NCBI GenBank assembly: GCA_015121965.1
Contig: JADFAP010000034.1
Location: forward strand, 1 to 8,619
DNA from: Candidatus Acidifodinimicrobium mancum
GTDB lineage: Archaea; Nanobdellota; Nanobdellia; Parvarchaeales; Parvarchaeaceae
Reading direction: 5' to 3'
DNA length: 8,619 nucleotides
Below the pieces are notes generated by a model. That model was given only the letters and a program-made list of their open reading frames with translations. It did not search any database and had not been told where the DNA came from. Each line of letters begins with the position of its first letter. Within the stretch, counting starts at the first letter, position 1. The position numbers and the translations under genes were made by a program. Below, piece by piece: positions 1 through 6,206 of the stretch.

Positions 1-88
1 CACATTCTTTTGGATAACCAGGAGCTGGAATTAAACCTTTGAAAAGGGTAAGAGAAAGGTTAAATTTTGCAGCGTGTTCAGATTTTAG
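1..88. other. Partial intergenic region upstream of valS
   Basis: No gene could be supported here. The plus-strand frames that enter from the left close at 15-17, 32-34 and 40-42, so at most a short C-terminal tail of an upstream gene is present, and it cannot be identified. The segment carries an inverted repeat, AACCTTT at 34-40 and AAAGGTT at 55-61, whose right arm touches the valS TATA box. No tRNA-like or other RNA fold was seen. Confidence 0.5.
55..68 (+). promoter_or_regulatory. Predicted BRE/TATA box of valS (leaderless start)
   Basis: AAAGGT followed by TAAATTTT resembles an archaeal BRE plus TATA element. The centre of the AT-rich part lies about 25 bases before the ATG at 89, so transcription would begin at or next to the start codon. 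No Shine-Dalgarno sequence precedes that ATG, which fits a leaderless mRNA. This is prediction from spacing and composition only. Confidence 0.5.
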
Positions 89-2416
89 ATGGATGAGCTC
101 AAGAATTGGGGAAATGACCAAGAATTGTCCGTGCTTGATGGATGGAAAAAAGAGGGGCCAATAAAATTTTCAATAGACTCAAAAAAACCATACTTCGGCA
201 TAGATACGCCACCTCCGTATACCTCTGGCAGGCCGTGGCATGTGGGTGCGGCTGCGCACTATTCTAAGATCGACATGATTGGCAGGGCTGCAAGGATGCT
301 AGGATACAACGTTCTATTCCCTGTAGGTATGGATAGGAATGGCATACCTGTGGAGAGATACGTAGAAAAGAAATACAACATAAGGATGCGTGACACAGAA
401 AGGGAAAAATTTCTAAGTCTGTGCCATACAGCGTTGGATGAGCTAGAGAAGGAGATGATAGAGATACTTGAAAGACTTGGATACTCCGCTGATTTCGAAA
501 GTATATATAGGACTGACTCTGATGAGTACAGGGTTCTCACGCAGGCAACGTTTATAGACCTATGGAGGAAGGGCTTGGTCTACCGCGGAACAAGACCGAG
601 TAATTATTGTTATGACTGTAATACGACAATAGCAGATGCAGAGATAGTCTACAAGGAAATTCCATCGAAATTAGTCAACATAAAGTTTGGAATAAAAGGG
701 GAAGACAAGTCGATTACAGTAGCAAGCACTAGACCAGAGATGCTTGCTGCATGCAAGGCGGTCATTGTAAATCCCGCAGATACTAGGTACACCGGTTTAG
801 TCGGTAAAACTGCGATTGTGCCGATATACGAAAATGAAGTCAAAATAATCTCTGATGAGTCGGCAAAAATGGATTATGGTACCGGAGCAGAGATGCTTTG
901 CACATACGGTGATTACAATGATGTGCTCTTGGCTAGAAAGTTGAACATAAAGGAGACAATAATAATAGATGAGCGTGGAAAGATGACAGACAAAGCTGGA
1001 GATTTTCTGGCTGGACTGAGCGTGAAAGATGCAAGGGATAAAATAATAGATATTCTAAAGGAGAAAGGTTACACTGATAAGATAGAAGAGATAATGCATA
1101 GGTCTCCATTCTGCGATAGGAGCAACACCTTGATAGAGATTATACCTATGGATGAGTACTATGTGGATGTTGTCTCCTTCAAAGACAAATTGAAGGATTT
1201 GGCCAATCATCTGAATTTTATACCTGGTTGGAGCAGGGAGCTACTCATGAATTGGATAGGAACAGCCTTAGATTGGCCCATATCAAGGAGAAGGTTCTAT
1301 GGCACAGAGATACCAATATGGTACTGTAAAAATTGCGGTGAGCCTTTTGTACCGGAGCCGGGTAAATATTACAAACCATGGCATGATGATCCTCCATCCG
1401 GCACTAAGTGCAACAAATGCGGGAGCACTGAATTCATAGGTGATGCGAGGACATTTGATACGTGGGTTGATTCAAGCATAAGCTCTTTGTATGTAACTAG
1501 ATACATGTCAGACAAGAAATTTCATTCGCTGACTTATCCACTTAGCATCAGACCGCAGGGTCCTGATATCGTTAGGACTTGGCTCTTCTACAGCCTTTTA
1601 AGGGGCTACCAGTTGACTGGAAAGGCCCCATGGCACTCTGTGTGGATAGATGGCGTTGGGTTGGATGAGCATGGTGAGAAGATGTCTAAGAGCAAGGGCA
1701 ACGTGGTGGATCCGTCTCCGATAATAGAAAAGTATGGAGCTGACGCCTTCAGGTTTTGGGCGGCATCAGAGGCTTCTACTGGTAGCAATATTCTGTTCTC
1801 TGAGAAAAAGCTGCAGGGTGCATCTAAATTTTTGAATAAACTCTTGAACATCGCCAAATTTATCGGTTCATTCAAGCTTGAGAGAGAGGTAAAATACGAA
1901 GATCTTCTTCCTTCAGACAAGTGGATACTCTCCAACATGTCGAAGTTATCAGAAGAAGTGATGTCCGCGTACAAGTCATTTGACTTCTTCACCGCTTCGA
2001 ATCGTGTGAGGGAATTCATTTGGAACATATTTGCGCCGCACTACATTGAGATGGTTAAGGCTAGGGCTTATGGGAATAATTTCTCGGACGCGGAGAGTGA
2101 CGCGGCTGTATATACACTCCATCAAGTTTTCAGGGAGCTGATATTACTGCTTGCGCCTGTAACTCCATTCATAGCGGACAAGCTCTGGAGGCAGATGTAC
2201 AAAGACGCAAGAGTAGACTTAGAAGAATTCCCTCATCTAGATAAATTTGATAAGAACTACTATGACTTGACAGAAGCGATAGTATCATTTAACACGATGG
2301 TTTGGAAAGGAAAAAAGGACGCTGGTAAGTCACTTAGGGATAGCATATCAATGAAGGTACCGGATGCTCTGAAGCCGCTGAGTAGGGATTTAATCTCCAT
2401 GCATAACTTGGTTTGA
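89..2416 (+). CDS. valS: Valyl-tRNA synthetase, archaeal type
   Basis: This cytoplasmic class I aminoacyl-tRNA synthetase charges tRNA-Val with valine using ATP. The Rossmann catalytic domain opens with a HIGH-equivalent written PWHVGAAAHY (residues 49-58). A CP1 editing domain follows, with a STRPE motif around 213-217 and the CDRSNTLIEI segment at 342-351. Cysteine pairs at 174/177, 413/416 and 441/444 look like zinc knuckles. The stretch ARTFDTWVDSS (453-463) and the KMSKS loop (531-535) complete the active site. An anticodon-binding helical domain occupies about 605-720, and the protein ends shortly after a conserved-looking C-terminal segment. At 775 residues it is short for the family and has no long C-terminal coiled coil like that of bacterial ValRS. 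The ATG at 89 is favoured by the upstream TATA spacing. It is the first gene of a likely operon, with its TGA one base before the next ATG. The fourth HIGH position is Ala rather than His. Assignment to ValRS rather than IleRS rests on the overall pattern of these motifs. Confidence 0.95.
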   Translation: MDELKNWGNDQELSVLDGWKKEGPIKFSIDSKKPYFGIDTPPPYTSGRPWHVGAAAHYSKIDMIGRAARMLGYNVLFPVGMDRNGIPVERYVEKKYNIRMRDTEREKFLSLCHTALDELEKEMIEILERLGYSADFESIYRTDSDEYRVLTQATFIDLWRKGLVYRGTRPSNYCYDCNTTIADAEIVYKEIPSKLVNIKFGIKGEDKSITVASTRPEMLAACKAVIVNPADTRYTGLVGKTAIVPIYENEVKIISDESAKMDYGTGAEMLCTYGDYNDVLLARKLNIKETIIIDERGKMTDKAGDFLAGLSVKDARDKIIDILKEKGYTDKIEEIMHRSPFCDRSNTLIEIIPMDEYYVDVVSFKDKLKDLANHLNFIPGWSRELLMNWIGTALDWPISRRRFYGTEIPIWYCKNCGEPFVPEPGKYYKPWHDDPPSGTKCNKCGSTEFIGDARTFDTWVDSSISSLYVTRYMSDKKFHSLTYPLSIRPQGPDIVRTWLFYSLLRGYQLTGKAPWHSVWIDGVGLDEHGEKMSKSKGNVVDPSPIIEKYGADAFRFWAASEASTGSNILFSEKKLQGASKFLNKLLNIAKFIGSFKLEREVKYEDLLPSDKWILSNMSKLSEEVMSAYKSFDFFTASNRVREFIWNIFAPHYIEMVKARAYGNNFSDAESDAAVYTLHQVFRELILLLAPVTPFIADKLWRQMYKDARVDLEEFPHLDKFDKNYYDLTEAIVSFNTMVWKGKKDAGKSLRDSISMKVPDALKPLSRDLISMHNLV

Positions 2417-2417
2417 T

Positions 2418-2624
2418 ATGGTAAAGGTCAGGATAAGTAACATAAAATTTGGAGAAAGGGAAGTAGAGATATTATCCGGCAAAGTCTCGGATATAATTAA
2501 GGCACTTGGGACGAATGATGACTCTGTAATATTCGTAGACAAAGAAGGGAATATTTACACCTCTGATAAGATTGTATCGGATGGAATGAATCTAAATATG
2601 ATAGAGGTTTTCTCAGGGGGATAA
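2418..2624 (+). CDS. MoaD/ThiS/SAMP-like beta-grasp sulfur carrier
   Basis: This is a 68-residue ubiquitin-like protein ending in Phe-Ser-Gly-Gly. A free C-terminal Gly-Gly is the mark of MoaD, ThiS, TtuB/Urm1 and archaeal SAMP proteins, in which an E1-like enzyme adenylates it and it then carries sulfur as a thiocarboxylate. The alternating strands at the N-terminus, the central helix around 22-31 and the final strand 60-66 fit a beta-grasp fold. It starts one base after the valS stop and ends four bases before a TtuA/NcsA-like gene, so tRNA thiolation is the most likely use. Molybdopterin or thiamine synthesis, or protein conjugation, cannot be excluded. No E1-like activating enzyme lies in this window. 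No Shine-Dalgarno sequence is evident, so translation is probably coupled to valS. Confidence 0.8.
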   Translation: MVKVRISNIKFGEREVEILSGKVSDIIKALGTNDDSVIFVDKEGNIYTSDKIVSDGMNLNMIEVFSGG

Positions 2625-2628
2625 AGGC

Positions 2629-3552
2629 ATGCTATGTCAGGTTTGTGATAAAGAGGCAGTTATCTCCTCCGCTAACGGCACTTTCTGTAAGGAGCATTTC
2701 TTGAATAATTTTGAGGAAAGGGTTTTGAAGACGATAGCCAAATATAATCTAATTAAAGATGGCGAGAAGGTTATAGTGGCTAACTCGGGCGGCAAGGATT
2801 CACTTTCTTTACTATATATAATGAATAAATTCTTCGGAGGAAGTAATAATATACTGTCTGTAACCATAGATGAAGGCATAGAAGGTTACAGGGATAAAAC
2901 CTTAGATATCATGAAGTTTTACTGCGATCAGTGGGGAGTTAAGTATAAAATTTACTCCTACAAAGATTTTGCTTCGAAGAGCATGGATGAGCTCGTAAAA
3001 ATAAAGGGAGGGATACCCTGCTCTTATTGCGGTGTCCTGAGGCGGTATCTTATCAATAAAGCTGCCTTGGATAACGGCGCAGATAAAGTTGCCACTGCCC
3101 ACAATCTAGATGATGAAGCTGAAAGCGTTTTGATGAATCTCATCCAGAACGACGACGGCAGACTGTTGCGGACTGGGGCAAACGTGGGTTTCATCAAGGA
3201 TAAGGGTTTCGTGCCGAGGGTAAAGCCTTTTATTTTCGTAAGCGAAAAGGAGACAATGCTGTATTCTTTGCTACGTAGCATAAACGCGATACATTCAGAG
3301 TGCCCATACGCTAGATTTGGGATAAGGAATTCAGTATCCCAGATCGTGAAAGAGCTTGAGAGTCTATACATGGGCAGCAAGAGCAACATAGTTGAGTCTG
3401 CACTATCTATAGCAGATAACTTTAAAGGAAACCTAAAGGATAAAACACTAAACCGATGTAGCATATGCGGCGCGCCGTCATCTAAAAGCGTATGTGAGGC
3501 ATGCATGATAAAGCTTTCTTTGGCCGGTATGGCAAATACGTACCAACAATAG
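2629..3552 (+). CDS. ttuA: TtuA/NcsA-family tRNA 2-thiouridine synthetase
   Basis: This is a 307-residue PP-loop ATPase of the group that activates a tRNA uridine by adenylation and replaces its C2 oxygen with sulfur. The PP-loop SGGKDS is at residues 53-58. Cys131, Cys134 and Cys225 occupy the places of the three cysteines that hold the 4Fe-4S cluster in characterised TtuA proteins. An N-terminal zinc site is visible as Cys3, Cys6, Cys20 and His23, and a C-terminal one as Cys277, Cys280, Cys289 and Cys292. The complete set of metal ligands and the usual length argue for an active enzyme. The preceding Gly-Gly carrier is the likely sulfur donor. A purine-rich GGGGG run at 2616-2620, inside the end of the previous gene, may serve as the ribosome binding site. 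Whether the target is U54 (TtuA) or U34 (NcsA/Ncs6) cannot be decided by eye, so the symbol is provisional. Confidence 0.88.
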   Translation: MLCQVCDKEAVISSANGTFCKEHFLNNFEERVLKTIAKYNLIKDGEKVIVANSGGKDSLSLLYIMNKFFGGSNNILSVTIDEGIEGYRDKTLDIMKFYCDQWGVKYKIYSYKDFASKSMDELVKIKGGIPCSYCGVLRRYLINKAALDNGADKVATAHNLDDEAESVLMNLIQNDDGRLLRTGANVGFIKDKGFVPRVKPFIFVSEKETMLYSLLRSINAIHSECPYARFGIRNSVSQIVKELESLYMGSKSNIVESALSIADNFKGNLKDKTLNRCSICGAPSSKSVCEACMIKLSLAGMANTYQQ

Positions 3553-3575
3553 TTTTCTACGGTAAGAATTAAATC

Positions 3576-3583
3576 TTTAAATA
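3576..3583 (+). promoter_or_regulatory. TATA box of the coiled-coil gene (leaderless start)
   Basis: TTTAAATA is centred about 26 bases before the ATG at 3606, the standard archaeal distance from TATA box to transcription start. No Shine-Dalgarno sequence lies before that ATG. It therefore separates this operon from the valS operon and predicts a leaderless mRNA. A short T-run right after the ttuA stop (3553-3556) could help end the upstream transcript. Confidence 0.65.
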
Positions 3584-3605
3584 TCAAAATAATTAATATA
3601 GTTAA

Positions 3606-5030
3606 ATGGTAGACTTGGCAGAGATTAAGCTTTCTCAGAATTATGATGAATATAAAATGAGCGTGGATGCCTTTAACGCTTCTATTCGCTCTACTATGTC
3701 AGATTTGTACAACCGATTACTAGTGTTAAGCAATGCGATTTCCAGTTCAAATAAAGTGATAAAAGATTACGGTGACAACCTATCAAAAACAAATGCAGAT
3801 ATAAGTCGAATTGATTCGCAGCTGAAGCAGGTTTTTCAGACTATATACAGTGTATCGGACAACGTAAACAACCTAAATAAATCCTCAGTCAGCGCAGTCT
3901 CCTCACTTTCGGCATCAATAAACAATTTAGACGCAAAGATAACGAAGATTTCAGACGCGTTAAAAGAGATACCTTCTATAAGTGCCGTTACAGATCAATT
4001 GAATCGTCTAAAAGAAGGATATATGGCTATCACTTCTCTAACCACTAGCTTCAATGATCTTGTAAAAAATGTTAATGCAACTATTTCAAAGCAGGATTCG
4101 TCTATTAACAACTTAGACGCAAAGATAACGAAGATTTCAGACACTACGCTTAAAGCCATACCCTCTATAAATGACATTACAGATCAATTGAATAGCCTGA
4201 AAGACGGATACAAAGCCATCACCTCTTTAACCACCAGCTTCAATGATCTTGCGAAGAATGTGAATGCGACGGTCTCTAACCAGACTTCAGCCATAAACGA
4301 ATTGAATGCAAAATTAACTAAGCTGTCAGATACAGTGATCAATTCCGTGCCTTCTTTAAATGGTGTGATAGACGAAGCGGATGGTCTTAAAAAGGATGTT
4401 TCAGGTTTAAAGGATCAGATCAAGACGGTTACGGATTCCGTCAACTCTATAAATGTTCAGACGAATGGATTTCAGTTGAAGCTAGATTCAATAGGTTCAG
4501 AGTTTTCAAACATAGAGAAGAATATAGCCGATTTACATAAATTCTCCCTAGATTTCATAAACACAAGCAGGGGCTTAATGTCAGCTTTCTCGACCGCTGA
4601 TCTTGAAAACATGGTTACTTCGATAAAGGTACTCACGGATAAACTTGAAGCGATCACGACCCAGGTGAATCGCTTATCGGATGATAATACATCAATTAAG
4701 AAAGACATGAGCGCCGTATCCAGCAGGCTGTCAGATTTAAGTGTGATAAAGAACTCGAACAAGATACTCGAGGAAGCGATTGATACCGCCAAGAGGATCA
4801 GTGAAACAGAAAGCAGGGTAAACTCAGTCAGCTCTAAGGTCGAGCTGATGTTTAATCAAGTGTCAGAGTCCACGAATAAATTCACTCAATTTGATGACAG
4901 ACTTAATGAATTGAACAGGAAACTCTTTGATATTAGCAAGGATATAGAACGCATAAAGACAACCTTACCAATGTTCGCTACGAAAGATGACATCTTGAAT
5001 TTAAATAAGAAATTAAATGCGAAGGCCTGA
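3606..5030 (+). CDS. Coiled-coil repeat protein of unknown function
   Basis: I do not recognise this 474-residue protein. It is rich in Ser, Asn, Asp, Lys, Leu and Ile with heptad-like spacing of hydrophobic residues almost throughout, so it is probably a long, mostly helical coiled coil. There is no signal peptide and no membrane segment, so it should be cytoplasmic. Residues 105-166 and 167-229 are two close copies of a unit of about 62 residues that includes INNLDAKITKISD and AITSLTTSFNDL. A third, degraded copy starts at 230. The C-terminal end (about 430-474) looks like a more regular charged coiled coil. The start at 3606 is supported by a TATA box at the leaderless distance. A winged-helix-like gene follows after 11 bases, so the two are probably co-transcribed. 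A scaffold, chromosome-organising or cytoskeletal role is possible but unproven. Resemblance to tail-fibre or SMC-type proteins may reflect only coiled-coil composition. Confidence 0.8.
   Translation: MVDLAEIKLSQNYDEYKMSVDAFNASIRSTMSDLYNRLLVLSNAISSSNKVIKDYGDNLSKTNADISRIDSQLKQVFQTIYSVSDNVNNLNKSSVSAVSSLSASINNLDAKITKISDALKEIPSISAVTDQLNRLKEGYMAITSLTTSFNDLVKNVNATISKQDSSINNLDAKITKISDTTLKAIPSINDITDQLNSLKDGYKAITSLTTSFNDLAKNVNATVSNQTSAINELNAKLTKLSDTVINSVPSLNGVIDEADGLKKDVSGLKDQIKTVTDSVNSINVQTNGFQLKLDSIGSEFSNIEKNIADLHKFSLDFINTSRGLMSAFSTADLENMVTSIKVLTDKLEAITTQVNRLSDDNTSIKKDMSAVSSRLSDLSVIKNSNKILEEAIDTAKRISETESRVNSVSSKVELMFNQVSESTNKFTQFDDRLNELNRKLFDISKDIERIKTTLPMFATKDDILNLNKKLNAKA
3918..4475 (+). repeat. 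Tandem in-frame duplication inside the coiled-coil gene
   Basis: Two adjacent units, 3918-4103 (62 codons) and 4104-4292 (63 codons), are similar at DNA level. The 30 bases at 3927-3956 recur exactly at 4113-4142, and the 17 bases at 3988-4004 recur at 4177-4193. The shift between copies changes from 186 to 189 bases, showing a one-codon insertion near 4143-4150. A third unit beginning at 4293 keeps the protein pattern at its start but has lost most DNA identity; its end near 4475 is approximate. Confidence 0.8.
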
Positions 5031-5041
5031 GATACAGCAAT

Positions 5042-5515
5042 ATGAAGTATGATATTAAATTCAAGAATAAGCTGTTTAAGGACAAGCCGCTGTATAGATT
5101 AGTCCTCAGTGAGTTTGAAAAACCGTCAGGGGACTATTTCTCCAACCTTCGCAGGTTTTGCATATCTCTGGGCTTAGTAAACCCAGGAGAGAGCAGAATC
5201 GGGATAGTCTATATATTAGATATACTACTCAAAGCCAGGAAGGACAAACCGAACGGCCTAAGCAGCTATGATATAATAAAGAAACTGTACAGCAACAATG
5301 TCAAAATAGTGTACGCAAATATCTTAAGGGATCTAAGAAAATTGATAGCAACCGGTATAGTAGAAAAGATAGACAGCAACTACAGGATAAAAGAGAATAT
5401 GGATCTGCCGGAGATACTGGATAAGTTTGTTAAACCATACATAATTGATAGAGTCTTGAAAAAAGTAGGGGATTATGCCAGCGCTATAGAGAAAGATGTA
5501 AAGAAGAGAAATTAA
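5042..5515 (+). CDS. Winged-helix-like protein of unknown function
   Basis: I do not recognise this 157-residue basic protein by family. Residues about 55-117 read as a winged-helix DNA-binding domain. There is a first helix (IVYILDILLKARKDK), a helix pair around SSYDIIKKLY and YANILRDLRKLIATG, and then a short beta-wing through VEKIDSNYRI. The N-terminal 50 residues and the C-terminal helical tail (about 122-157, ending in KKRN) have no clear match. No Shine-Dalgarno sequence precedes the ATG. The gene begins 11 bases after the coiled-coil gene and likely shares its promoter. The pairing suggests a DNA-binding partner of the coiled-coil protein, but a stand-alone transcription factor is equally possible. 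Confidence 0.75.
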   Translation: MKYDIKFKNKLFKDKPLYRLVLSEFEKPSGDYFSNLRRFCISLGLVNPGESRIGIVYILDILLKARKDKPNGLSSYDIIKKLYSNNVKIVYANILRDLRKLIATGIVEKIDSNYRIKENMDLPEILDKFVKPYIIDRVLKKVGDYASAIEKDVKKRN

Positions 5516-5522
5516 ATTATCC

Positions 5523-5807
5523 TCACTTCATCGTTGAGATTGTCATTAGCAGTTTGAAAAGCTTTTTGCCCTTGTCCGTAAGTTTTATTATCTTCCTGTG
5601 TTTGTCGCTTGATACCTTGACTATGTCCAATTTACTCATCTTGTTGAGCAGTTTAACGATATATGAATAGCTACAATCTATCTTCCTTGAGATTACCGCA
5701 GCATACGTATGATTATCATTGTAGTATATCATCTTCAATATCAGAAAAGGCTTGCTATGAAGCAAAAGTTTTTGTATCTGTCCTCGCTCATCACTGATAT
5801 TTTTCAT
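5523..5807 (-). CDS. Small MarR-like winged-helix transcriptional regulator
   Basis: This is a 94-residue single-domain protein. Residues 34-60 fit the helix-turn-helix (TYAAVISRKIDCSYSYIVKL, then LNKMSKLDIV). A basic wing follows (VKVSSDKHRKIIKLTDKG, 63-80) with the LTDKGKKL ending common in MarR-like and other archaeal winged-helix regulators. It lacks the long dimerisation helices of full MarR proteins, and no ligand domain or metal motif is visible. The start is supported by a TATA box about 26 bases upstream on this strand and by the absence of a Shine-Dalgarno sequence, so the mRNA is probably leaderless. Tandem repeats over that TATA box suggest autoregulation. The gene converges on the winged-helix gene to its left, with 7 bases between their stops. 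Its target genes are unknown. Confidence 0.82.
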   Translation of the reverse strand: MKNISDERGQIQKLLLHSKPFLILKMIYYNDNHTYAAVISRKIDCSYSYIVKLLNKMSKLDIVKVSSDKHRKIIKLTDKGKKLFKLLMTISTMK

Positions 5808-5828
5808 AATTACCTTTAATTGCCATAC

Positions 5829-5846
5829 ATATTTATACGTTTATAC
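5829..5846 (-). promoter_or_regulatory. TATA box and tandem 8-base repeat of the MarR-like gene
   Basis: Read on the minus strand, TATAAATAT (plus 5829-5837) is centred about 26 bases before the start codon at 5807. The plus strand shows ATTTATAC at 5831-5838 directly followed by GTTTATAC at 5839-5846, a tandem repeat matching at 7 of 8 bases. One copy overlaps the TATA box and the other covers the BRE position, where a bound repressor would block TBP/TFB. Confidence 0.5.
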
Positions 5847-6133
5847 TCAAGGAAGTTCTGCACATGAATTACCTGCATGCAAAACATAGGATCTAAATTG
5901 TCAATTTCTTAAATAGAAGACGAGAGATGAATTAATCCAGATTTATTTTAGTCTTTTATTGTGTATTGACCAAAAAAGTATGTTGCACTTTATTTCAACA
6001 ATGCTTTTAAATAAGGATATGTAAGTAGATGTTATTAAATGTCTGGATAAAATTAAGAAAATCCGAACGTTTTTGCAGAACGCTCAGATTTTAAGCAGAC
6101 TGTAAGCGAAATTTGGCGCATCACTTACTTTTC

Positions 6134-6141
6134 TTTATAAA
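6134..6141 (+). promoter_or_regulatory. Candidate TATA box of ftsZ
   Basis: TTTATAAA would place the transcription start near 6163 and give a leader of roughly 40 bases. That leader contains a small hairpin (AAACC at 6166-6170, GGTTT at 6175-6179) before the ribosome binding site. A second AT-rich box, ATATAAA at 6162-6168, could instead give a leader of about 15 bases. The sequence alone does not choose between them. Confidence 0.4.
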
Positions 6142-6194
6142 AATAATAAGGAATAACTAGAATATAAACCTTTCGGTTTGTGTTTTAGCTATTA

Positions 6195-6202
6195 AAAGGA
6201 GG
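6195..6202 (+). promoter_or_regulatory. Shine-Dalgarno sequence of ftsZ
   Basis: AAAGGAGG is a strong ribosome binding site. It lies 4 bases before the ATG at 6207 and 10 bases before an in-frame ATG at 6213 (residue 3), so the first or the third codon may be the true start. The wider spacing resembles the 9 bases before the ATG at 7444. Confidence 0.75.
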
Positions 6203-6206
6203 AAAA

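Larger units (their letters stand above)
5847..6206. other. Long gene-free region upstream of ftsZ
   Basis: No open frame of useful length was found on either strand; the ATG codons present are closed within a few codons. The region contains an 8-base palindrome TGCATGCA at 5874-5881. It also has a weak stem TGTTG/CAACA at 5981-5985 and 5996-6000, and a TTTAAATA box at 6006-6013. A two-level stem-loop follows, with outer arms AAAATC (6058-6063) and GATTTT (6087-6092) and inner arms CGTT (6068-6071) and AACG (6079-6082). It may hold a long ftsZ leader or a small RNA. No known RNA family was recognised. Confidence 0.45.

Noticed and set aside
1..172. Minus-strand open frame running from inside valS off the left edge
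   Set aside because: It lies opposite the valS codons, has no convincing start codon or promoter and shows no recognisable motif. Openness over this length is not enough.
3024..3587. 187-codon open frame on the minus strand over the ttuA-like gene
   Set aside because: It is the shadow of a gene with clear catalytic and metal-binding motifs, and the product resembles nothing known.
3918..4475. CRISPR-like array
   Set aside because: The repeats are few, long, directly adjacent, in frame and lack spacers; they are a coding duplication.
6039..6050. Leaderless mini-gene behind the TTTAAATA box at 6006
   Set aside because: The ATG is followed by a stop after three codons, so it cannot encode a useful protein; the box is kept only as a possible RNA promoter.
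5847..6206. tRNA, box C/D RNA or insertion-sequence remnant in the gene-free region
   Set aside because: No cloverleaf, no paired C and D boxes, and no terminal inverted repeats or transposase fragments were found by eye.
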